Shown in pieces: positions 55,797 to 64,000 of a stretch of DNA of 64,000 nucleotides (positions within the stretch are counted from its first letter, which is position 1; each line of letters starts with the position of its first letter). The translations under genes were made by a program, and so were the position numbers. A model generated the notes under the pieces. The model ran no database searches. It was given only the letters and a program-made list of their open reading frames with translations, and was not told where the DNA came from. Source of the stretch: Tenrec ecaudatus (Eukaryota > Chordata > Mammalia > Afrosoricida > Tenrecidae); assembly GCF_050624435.1 (NCBI RefSeq), contig NC_134542.1, positions 110,653,677 through 110,717,676 of the forward strand, read 5' to 3'.

Positions 55797-57015
55797 TATC
55801 AACATAAACTTGAACACCATAAACTTGAGCTGTTATTATCCTTAGGAATGGTGTTTGTTTTTGTTTGCTTGCTTTCTCAGGAAGGAATAAAACTTGTAAT
55901 CTTTGACTAAAGCTATGTTGGCTTTTCTGCTCCTTATAGTTCTGATCCTATAGTTTTTCAAGTATGGCTTATGTCATCTTCAAAATATCCACTTAAATAC
56001 CCATACCTTTCTGCTTTGGTGAGACGTTTTTGAATTTAATTCCAGAAAGGTTTGTTTTCTTTGCACACTCACATGCATGTCCAGTTTTTTTGGATACATG
56101 TGGGAATTAACCCTTATTTGCCAGCCTCAGTCTTAAAACAGACCTATCAAACTTGTTCCTTCTATAAACAAGATCTAGATGTTGAGCTGAGTGTTTTTTA
56201 CTTTAGCATACAGCAAAGACTACAGATGCTTGGTACTCTACCAAGGGAGAAGTCTTGGACTACTTGCTTTTATATCTTTGTTTTCTTACAAACTTCTTCA
56301 AAATACCATTTTGTCACAATATTTGAGGCAAAAAATACAACCCTTCACAAACATTTACATACCTGTTTAGTCACTTGGAGGATCTTGTAAAATGTAGATA
56401 CGGATGCGATTCTGTTTTTTCTATCAGTCTCTTACAAGTAGATAGTTGTAAGTACTTGAATAACTAGATGGAGGTCCTTGTCTAGGGAGTGTATATCATA
56501 AAATGACCTGTGGAGCTTTTAAAAAACATTTCTGCAGTGCTCTAACCAAGCCAAAATTAAAGTAGAATTTTCAAGGATGAGGTTCCAATCTTGTTATTTA
56601 AATATCTTAAGAACACACACACAGCAAAAATAACAGAAAACGTTACCGCCAGTGTAATGTGTGATCTACAATACGGAGCTCTGCTTTATCTTTTGGGCAG
56701 TTTTAGCCTCTGCCTCATCCTGCCATTGACTCACCTCTGCCTGACCTTCAGATTTAGAACTTAACAACACCCATACCATGTGAGATATTTCTTTAAAGTT
56801 TTGTGAGGTGTTGTGCCTTCTTGCTTCCAAGGAGAGTGGATGGAGAAACACAAAGGGAACGTTGATAGGGGTTTGCTTTGTGTCTTTTAGGAAGCCACAC
56901 CCTCTTGGAGAAAAAAATGGTGGTCTCATAAGCCTCACTCTCCAGTAGAGTAGCATCTAAAGATGTACCCAAGGACACAGAAAGTGTGGGTTGGGTCAGG
57001 TCTTAATACAAACCC
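55797..57015. other. Unassigned
   Basis: No gene or confident repeat. A 112-codon plus frame at 56052-56390 and a 96-codon minus frame at 56666-56956 show no family motif. Confidence 0.4.
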
Positions 57016-57019
57016 AAAT

Positions 57020-57432
57020 CTTAATACTTGAATAAGGAAGGCCAAGAAGGCTGATGCCAAGAAGAATGGTTGCTACTGTAGACGATTGAGAGTACCACAG
57101 ACAGCACAAGGACAAGGCAATCTGTCTCGGAAGAAGTACAGCCAGAATGTTCTTAAAGGCAAGGGTGGTGAGACTTTGTCTCAAGTACTTTGGACATGGT
57201 TTCAGGACACACCAGTCCCTGGAGAAGGACACCATGCCTTGTAAGGAAGAGGGACAGTGCAAAAGAGGAAGGCTCTGGAGATGGACGGGCACTGTGGCTG
57301 CAACAATGGGCTCAAACATATGGACTACTGTGGGGCTGGCGCCAGACTGAGCAGTGTTGTGTTCTGCTGTATGTAGGGTAGCTATGACTGGAAACCAACT
57401 CGACAGCACCTAACAGCAACAACAACAACCCT
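57020..57432 (+). mobile_element. RTE LINE 3' end
   Basis: Seen: TCTCGGAAGAAGTACAGCC, AAGTACTTTGGACATGG, TCCCTGGAGAAGGACACC, CACTGTGGCTGCAACAATGG, and terminus CTCGACAGCACCTAACAGC with an (AAC)n tail. Frame 57147-57350 is the C-terminal slice (YFGHGF). The best preserved RTE 3' end in the window. Confidence 0.85.
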
Positions 57433-57437
57433 GTCCA

Positions 57438-57632
57438 CAGGAAGCCTTCGTGGCATCGTGGTTACATGTTGAACTTTTAGATCTGAGGTTCAAAGCCACC
57501 AGGCTCTATGGAAGAAAAGCAAGGCTTTCTGCTTCTATAGAGTCGCAGTCTTGGAAACCTACAGGGAGAGTCCTAAGCTGGCCTATACAGTATCTCTGAG
57601 TCGGAATGGACTCAATGGCAGTGAGTTTGATT
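57438..57632 (+). mobile_element. AfroSINE copy, full length
   Basis: Seen: CATCGTGGTTACATGTTG, GGTTCAAAGCCACCAGGC, AAGCAAGGCTTTCTGC, CTGAGTCGGAATGGACTC and AATGGCAGTGAGTTTG. It lies a few bases after an RTE 3' end, so the two related termini are adjacent. Confidence 0.85.
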
Positions 57633-57790
57633 TGAATCCTGTTCATTAGTATAATAGAAAACACTCCCCCCAAATGGGATTATAACCCCAGGCATAGAAT
57701 CCAGAACTATAGTACATCTCATAAGTAATTCTCTACTATCCTAAAAGGACTATTAATAAGCTACAATTCAACATATTTGTTGAAAGTTGA
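57633..57790 (+). repeat. Interspersed repeat shared with 31198-31330
   Basis: Seen: CCTGTTCATTAGTATAATAG, AATGGGATTATAACCCCAGG and later AGGACTATTAATAAGC. The segment 31198-31330 has the same order (CCTGCTCATTAGTGTAG, AATGAGATTGTAACCACAGG, AGGACCATATTAATTGAC). Likely an LTR-type repeat family. Confidence 0.5.
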
Positions 57791-58438
57791 AAAAATGGAA
57801 TTTTCTTTCATAAATATGAGCAAAGTAATTTATTTTCAGATATAAAAAGAGATAAAGAAAGAAGGAAGACAAATATTTTTAATCTACAATATGTTGTTTT
57901 TTTTGTGGAAAATGCTGCTAATTAATGCATTTTTCACAACTCATTAAATATCTCCTCTGAATAAATAACTTTGCCCTGGGATGAGGATACAGAGATCCTC
58001 CCCTCAGGAAACCTGGAGTCGAGTGACTTAAGCATTTATTTATCTAATTGCTTCTCTGTATGACTAAGTTTTGTAGTTATTATTCATTGTAGTTTTCAAC
58101 GGCATTGACATATTTTTAAAACAGTAAATTATACACCTAGCAAAAATGGCATCCTTAAAGAAAAGGCTATTAAATAAATAAACTGTTAGATTATGTAAAT
58201 TTAGTTTAACAATGTTGGCAAAAAATCTTTAATTGGATGACAAGTAGAGGAAATAAATGAGCTGTCTTTTAAAACTCTCTTTTTATAGCTAGACTTAAGG
58301 GAGTAGAAATAAAATAGTAATTTGATACATTTAAAAACCAATAAACTAATATATTTTCAAATAAAATTTTACATACAAAATTATGTGCATTATTTTTATA
58401 CCACACATAAGTTTATCTTTTCTGTGAATATTCTTTCA
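57791..58438. other. Unassigned AT-rich DNA
   Basis: No gene or confident repeat. T10 run near 57895. Confidence 0.4.
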
Positions 58439-59115
58439 ATTATTAAATACTTTTATTGGGGGCTCTAACATCTCTTAACATAATCCATACATGTATCCAG
58501 TGGGTCAAGCACATTTGCACATATGCCACCATCATCATGTTCAAAGCATTCTCTTCCCACTTGAGTCCCTGATATGAGCTCCCCGTTTCTTCATCCTCCC
58601 TCAACTACCCACCCTCCCTCATGAATCCTTGATAAGCTATAGATTATTATTTTCATATCTTCCATCATCCTCCATCACCCCTCACCCACTTTTCCATTAT
58701 TCGTCCCTCTGGGAGGGGGTTCTACTTTGAACCTTGTGATTGATTCACCCTGTCTTCCCCTGCCCTTCCCTAATCCTCCTGGTATCTCTACTCTCCTTGT
58801 TGGCCCTGAGGGGTTTATCTATCCTGGACTCCCTGTGTTGGGGACTCTTATCTGTAGCAGTGTGCATGCTCTGGTCTAATCCAATTTGTAAGATAGAATT
58901 GAGGTCATGATAGTGGGGGGAAGGAAATACCAAAAATTAGAGGAAAGTTTTGTGTTCCATTGGAGCTAGACTGCACCCTGACTGGCTCATTTCTTCCCTG
59001 TGACCCTCTGTAGGGATGTCCAATTGTCTACAGATGGGTATTGGGTCTCCACTCCATGCCGCCCCCCCCCCCTTTCACATTGGGTATGATTTTGTTATAT
59101 GTTTTACTTTGGGGT
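58439..59115 (-). mobile_element. LINE 3' UTR copy
   Basis: Seen: ATACTTTTATTGGGGGCTC, CCTCATGAATCCTTGATAAG, CCCTCTGGGAGGGGGTTC, GTAAGATAGAATTGAGGTCA, and CCGCCCCCCCCCC near 59060. About 0.68 kb. The short frame on the minus strand at 58933-58745 is internal to it. Confidence 0.8.
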
Positions 59116-59204
59116 TTAAATGAAGGACATGAACTGGCCAATATTAGAATGGACATTTTAAAAGTGATTGGATTATTTGGTTATCATTCTCTTATCCCAC
59201 ATCT

Positions 59205-60947
59205 CAGAATAAATGGAGGTATACCTCTAAGAGATCTGTTCACACAACAGCCATGTTGATTCATGTACAGGTTCTGTGTGAGCACGATGAAGTGTTTTGC
59301 AATCCCATTTTTTCTTAAGATTCTCCATATTTTATAGTACACAGTCAAATTCCTTTGCATAGTCAATAAAACACAAGGAATTATCTGTCTGGTGTTCTTT
59401 GCTTTCAGCCAAGATCCTTATGATGTCAGCAATGACGTCCTTTGTTCCACGTGTCTTCTGAATCCAGCCTGAATTCCTGGAAGCTCTCTGCCATGATAGC
59501 GCTGTAACCCTTGTGGCAGCAGAATTTTGCTGTGATATTAGTGGTATTGTTATATAATTTGAGCATTCTTTTGGGTCACCTTTCTTTGGGATGTGTACAA
59601 ATACGGAACTTTCCCAAGCAGTTGGCCAACTAGCTATCTTCCAAATTTCCTGGCATAGACGACTGAGTGCTTTCAATTCTTCAGTGTGTTGAGACATTTC
59701 AATTGTATCTCATCAGTTCCTGGAGCCTTGTTTCTCTCTGAAGTCTTTAGTGCAGCTTGGACTTCTTTCTTTAGTACCATTGGTTCTTGCTCAAATGCTA
59801 TATCTTGAAACCGTGGAATGTACACAAGTTCTTGTTAGTACAGAGACTCTGTGTTTTCGATCTTCTTTTGATGCACCCCGCATATTTCAATATTTTACCC
59901 ATAGAATCTCACAATATTGCTATGTAATGTTTGGATTTTGCTTTAGTTCTTTTGGTTTCAGATACGCTGAGCATGTTTTCTTTTATCATTTTCTAACTGT
60001 AGGTCTTTTTCTGTTTCGTTATAATATTTTACTTTGTTTTCTTTGAAATTCTATTTCTTCGTTTCTTCCATTTGACTTGCTACTCTAAGATTAAGAGGAA
60101 GTTTCAGTCTCTGACATCCACTTTGATATTTTCTTCCTTTCTAGCCTTAATATGACATTTTTCTTTCTTCAAGCATGATGTTCTTGATGTCACCTCACCG
60201 TGTCAAAACTATTCAATAACTATGTTATTGAAATTCAGGCTGGATAGATTCAAGGTCATATTTTGGCTCTCTAGGTTTTGTTTTCATTTTCTTCATCTTC
60301 AACTTGAACTTCTATATATGAGGCAATTGATAAGGTCAACAGGTGGCCCCTGACCTAATTGTAGCTTCTGTTATTAGCTAAATCATCTCTTCCCACATAT
60401 ATAATCACAAAATGATTTGATTTATGTGTATTCCATCTGCATAAGTCCAAGTGTATACTTGCCTTCATTGTTCTTATAAAAAATGACGTGCAATGCAACC
60501 ATAGGTTTTGCAAAGTTCTTATCACTTCATCACCAGCTTAATTTCTATCACCAGGAGTATATTTTCCAAATACTGTTCCATCCTCTTTTTTCTCAACTTC
60601 TCAAGTGGCAAATACTGCAACTTGATTGCATGTTTGATCAATCTGAGACTGAAGACATTGGTAGAATTCTCCACATTCTTTCTGACTAACTTTAGTGGCT
60701 GCTTTGTAAATTTGAATGATGGTTGTATTGACTGAATCTCATTATATACACATAAATATTATCCTATCACAGACAGCATTGTACTTTAAGATATATCTTA
60801 AAATGTCCTTTTTGATGATGACTACAATTCTATTCCTCTTGAATTTATCATTTCAAGTTTAGTAAATGTGATTCAAAATTCAATACCAGTTCACTTCAGT
60901 GCAGTAATGTCTAGGACATTGATTTGTATTGGTGCCATTTATTTTTT
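59205..60947 (-). mobile_element. RTE LINE, 3' portion of a long interrupted copy
   Basis: Seen on the minus strand: RT text (frame 59697-59332 with SRLCQEIWKIASWPTAWES, IPKKGDPKECSNY and FIDYAKEFDCVL, motif A intact), then pre-RT text, then endonuclease-region text up to about 60930 (GTGCAATGCAACCATAGG). The copy lacks the RT C-terminus and 3' end (truncated at about 59205). It continues at 62443 and 63271 beyond two nested insertions. Confidence 0.85.
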
Positions 60948-62442
60948 AATCATTTTATTGGGGGCTCATACAACTCTTATCACAATACATACATCAATTG
61001 TATAAAGCACATTTGTACATTTGTTGCTCTCATATTTTCAAAATATTTGCTCTCCACTTAAGCCCTTGGCATCAGCTCCTCATTTTCCCCCCTCCTTTCC
61101 TGCTGCCCCCTCCCTCATGAGCCCTTGATAATTTATTATTTTGTCATATCTTACACTGTCTGATGTCTCCTTTCACCCACTTTTCTGTTGTCCATCCCCC
61201 AGGGAGGAGGTTATATGTAGATCCCTGTAATCGGTTCCCCCTTTGTAACCCTCACTCCCTTCCCCCTCCCAGTATCACCACTCTCACCATTGAAGGGATC
61301 ATCCATCCTGGATTCCCTGTGTTTCCAGTTCCCATCTGTACCAGTGTACATCCTCTGGTCTAGCCAGATTTGTAAGGTAGAATTGGGATCATAATAGTAG
61401 AGGGGAGAAAGCATGTAGAAACTAGAGGAAAGTTGTATGTTTCATCATTGCTACAGCACACTCTAACTGGCTCGTCTCCTCCCCGAGACCTTTCTGTAAG
61501 GAGATGTCCAGTGGCCTACAAATGGGCTTTGGGTCCCCACTCTGCACTCCCCCTCATTCACGATGATATAATTTTTTGTTCTTTGATGCCTGATACCTCA
61601 TCCCTTCGGCACCTCGTGATTGCACAAGCTGGTGTGCTTTTCCGTGTGGGCTTTGTTACTTCTGAGCTAGATGGCTGCTTGTTTACCTTCAAACCTGTAA
61701 GACTCCAAACACTATATCTTTTGATAGCCGGGTTCCATCAGCTTTCTTCACCACATTAGCTTATGCACCCACTTTGTCTTCAGTGATCATATCGGAAAGG
61801 TGAGCATTACAGAATGCTAGTGTAATAGTACAAAATATTCTTGCATTGAGGGAGTACTTGAGTGGAGGCCCAATGTCCATCTGCTACATTAGTACTAAAC
61901 CTATACATATATTCACATAAATCTATTTCTCCATCCTAATGTATATATTTACATATGTGCATGCCCCCATTTAGATCTCTATAAATGCCCTTTGCCTCCT
62001 AGCTCTTTCCTTTTATTTTCCTCTTGACCCACTATCATGCTGAGCCTTCATTTGGGTTTCAGTAATTCCTCTTGGTTACATTACCCTTGATCTTGCCCCA
62101 CCAGGCCTTCTACACTCTCCTCACCACCGATTTGTATCACTTGTTGTTCTCTTGTCCCTGGGTTTGTTAACACCACTTCCTTCCCCCCACCCCCTCCTCT
62201 CCCACATCCCCCCAGAACTGTCAGTCCCCTTGTTTACTCCTACAGATTGTTCATCCAGTCTATTTTATTTAGACAGACCTGTGGAGATAATAACAGCCAC
62301 AAAATAAGACAGAGCAAAACAAAGCAACAAAAGAAAAGAAATCAACAACAAAAAGCCAATGACAAAAAAACCCCAAAAAAACAACACAACAATAACAACA
62401 AAAGAAAAGCTTGTAGTTAGTTCAAGGACTGTTTGTTGGCCC
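60948..62442 (-). mobile_element. LINE 3' UTR insertion (1.5 kb) nested in RTE
   Basis: Seen: target-site copies GTGCCATTTATTTTTT (60932-60947) and TTGTTCCATTTAATTTTT (62443-62460), both matching RTE text. The left edge is TTAATCATTTTATTGGGGG, the right edge is AAGCTTGTAGTTAGTTCAAG up to GTTTGTTGGC. This longest copy shows family sequence upstream of the usual region, including one internal unit (ATAGCCGGGTTCCATCAGC near 61725), an A/C-rich tract at 62290-62405 and ACCCACTATCATGCTGAGCC near 62030. Confidence 0.85.
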
Positions 62443-62643
62443 TTGTTCCATTTAATTTTTGATGATTTTCAATTTTCCTACCTTCATACTTTGTACATTC
62501 CAAGTTCCAATTAGTTATAGATGGATTTGAAAGGTGCCCCACCAGGAAATGAAGGTACCGCAAACTTACTTCCCCTACACTGCTGTGTTTGCCTCTCCTT
62601 TGAGAAGGCAACTCTTTCCTCCATTACACTTTGAGAGACTTCC
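62443..62643 (-). mobile_element. RTE LINE, middle segment
   Basis: Seen: TTTTTGATGATTTTCAATTT, CTTTGTACATTCCAAGTTCC, GGAAATGAAGGTACC and TTTGAGAAGGCAACTCTTTC: the 5' non-coding/early-ORF part of RTE in reverse. Bounded left by the LINE insertion and right by a solo LTR. Confidence 0.75.
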
Positions 62644-62836
62644 TGTCAAGGGAAGCCAGCCCCTAACACATCATTATGGGTCCAGTAGGCGCAATTGTAC
62701 AGCGATAATAAGTAAAGATCATAGTAAAGTTACAGAGAGCATGAAAGATAGAAGTGAAGTATTGAAATAAATGGGAGTCAGACATATTTCATGGTAGCAT
62801 GCTCACCTCTGCCCTGCTTGATGGTCCACATGGAGG

Positions 62837-62869
<33 letters not shown>

Positions 62870-63270
62870 TTTAATGGTAGCCCTGCCCCCTTTTATATTC
62901 TCTGGGGATGTGCAAGCCCCCTAATTACAGGTAAGGACATACGTCACTGGAAGGGGCTGTCCTATAGGTAATACAGTAATGAGAGAGGGGTGGTCTAGGG
63001 ACATACACGTAATAGGAAGGGGAGGGATTGGGGATACACATGTGACTAGATGGGCCGATCCTAGGTTTAGGATGTGGCTTAACTTTGATCTATTCCCTAG
63101 ATCTCCATAGGAACCATTACCAGTAGGGTGTAAACCCCACCTACTGGAACCAAATAGATGTCTGCAGGCATCCATTGTCTTTAGCAGCAGGGAGCGGGGC
63201 CTGCTAAAGTCTGGCAACTTGGAGGATGGCTGTTAGTGGCTGACCCCCCCCCCCCCCACACACACACACA
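62644..63270 (-). mobile_element. Solo LTR (class II-like ERV) nested in RTE
   Basis: Seen: perfect 6-bp direct repeats ACTTCC at 62638-62643 and 63271-63276 bound a 627-bp unit with TG...CA ends; RTE text continues across them. On the minus strand a TATA box (AATATAAAAGGGGGC, about 62900) lies just upstream of ATTAAA and a CT-rich stretch ((GA)n at 62836-62869 on plus), which suggests minus orientation. A 6-bp duplication fits class II (ERVK-like) elements. No viral genes remain, as expected after LTR-LTR recombination. Orientation is uncertain: an AATAAA also occurs on plus near 62767. Confidence 0.75.
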
Positions 63271-63520
63271 ACTTCCAGTCTGAGAGGCACATCACCTTCA
63301 CTCTCTCTGAAAATGTTCTGTTGGTGTTCCTGAGGTTTTCAGGGGACTGCCTGTTTCTTTTTCTAGTCTAGAAGCTTTGCTGAAACCTATTCATTTGGGT
63401 GAAACTTGCTGGTATTTGAAATACCAGTGACAGTTTCCATCATCATTGTAACATGCGAGCCCCCACAGCATGACAAACTGATAGACAAGTAGTGGTAGAA
63501 TTGCCCATTAGTTACAGAAC
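63271..63520 (-). mobile_element. RTE LINE, 5' end of the interrupted copy
   Basis: Seen: AAAATGTTCTGTTGGTG, TCTAGTCTAGAAGCTTTGC, TTGCTGGTATTTGAAATACC, and CGAGCCCCCACAGCATGAC, which is the reverse of the RTE 5' leader. With 59205-60947 and 62443-62643 it makes a copy covering 5' leader to mid-RT. Confidence 0.8.
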
Positions 63521-63811
63521 CTCAGCATATGTCCCTCTCAGTCACGGGTGAGCAAAGCCTCCCAGCAACCTGCGCTAGTGTGGCGCAGGAGTTAAAAATG
63601 AGCTTGTATTAAGTTCAGCAGCTTCTTTGTGTCCTCAGTATAATTTGCTTGTATTGACTAATGAAATCATACATGGAGAGAAAGTGATGTCCTTGAATTT
63701 TTTAAAGACTGCTTACTAGCAACTCAATATATTATTTTCTCTTTAAGAAAATACAAATATTATTCTAAAATGATTACTATAAATGTATGTGCGTTTCTCA
63801 AGCCAAAAGTA
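63521..63811. other. Unassigned
   Basis: Nothing recognised. Confidence 0.4.
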
Positions 63812-64000
63812 AACTCACTGCCACTGAGTCAATTCTGACTCACAGGGACCCTATGGGGTATGGTAGAACTGGCCCGGTGTGTTTCAGGGATTGTAAATTC
63901 TTTATGTGGGTGGAAAGCCTCATCTTTTTCCCACAGAGCAGCTGATGGTTTTGAACTACTGACTTTGAGGTTAGCAGACAGGGTGCTTTGATTAGCAAAG
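63812..64000 (-). mobile_element. AfroSINE copy, may continue past window end
   Basis: Seen: AGTAAACTCACTGCCACTG, AATTCTGACTCACAGGGACC, AAAGCCTCATCTTTTTCCC, GTTTTGAACTACTGAC and TTTGAGGTTAGCAGAC. Only the final head bases are cut by the window edge. Confidence 0.85.

Noticed and set aside
1-64000. tRNA, rRNA or snRNA genes
   Set aside because: tRNA-like segments are all AfroSINE or MIR heads; I saw no 5S, U1-U6, 7SK or 7SL-like sequences.

Overview
This window looks like repeat-rich, AT-rich intergenic or deep-intronic DNA from an afrotherian mammal. The best fit is a tenrec or a close relative such as a golden mole. That placement rests on recognised repeats: about two dozen AfroSINE copies on both strands, many fragments of an afrotherian RTE/BovB-type LINE, and a lineage-specific LINE 3' UTR family ending in AATAAAATGATTT plus an A-tail, present in eight or nine copies. 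I see no intact protein-coding gene. Nothing looks bacterial: there are no operons, CRISPR arrays or tRNA/rRNA genes. All longer open frames are explained by repeats, by a CDKN3 retrocopy, or by chance.

Layout. 1-9.6 kb: SINEs, an RTE fragment (1513-3005, minus), possible LTR remnants and two short palindromic MITEs. 9.6-17.4 kb: an LTR-like repeat (12207-12888), then an RTE copy split by an internally deleted mariner transposon (13963-14883), then a 1.34-kb LINE 3' UTR insertion with a 13-bp target-site duplication (15987-17327). 17.4-28.5 kb: SINEs, the RTE endonuclease region, a second LTR-like repeat, a CpG-dense 150-bp patch and another RTE fragment. 28.8-31.3 kb: a processed CDKN3 pseudogene, and a 125-nt insert with H/ACA snoRNA architecture, poly(A) and a 17-bp duplication. 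31.3-38 kb: mostly unassigned sequence with a MIR. 38-43 kb: old L1 sequence split by a 2.2-kb pogo/Tigger-type DNA transposon. 43-53 kb: two long RTE fragments, the second split by a near-complete mariner. 53-59 kb: SINEs, microsatellites, a MITE related to the pogo element, and LTR-like repeats. 59.2-63.5 kb: one long RTE copy interrupted by a 1.5-kb LINE insertion and a 627-bp solo LTR, both with visible target-site duplications.

The elements belong to a few mobilisation systems. RTE copies and AfroSINEs share similar 3' ends, as expected if the LINE mobilises the SINE. Three insertions (LINE 3' UTR at 15987 and 60948, snoRNA copy at 30638) have A-tails and 13-18-bp duplications beginning with A residues, typical of L1 endonuclease. 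TA-flanked mariner, pogo-type and MITE copies are remnants of cut-and-paste transposons. I found no convincing new functional system. The most informative items are the snoRNA-like retrocopy, the nested insertions that order the elements in time, the mariner pair, and the CpG-dense open patch at 24.4 kb. Family names come from memory of repeat and protein families and were not checked against any database.
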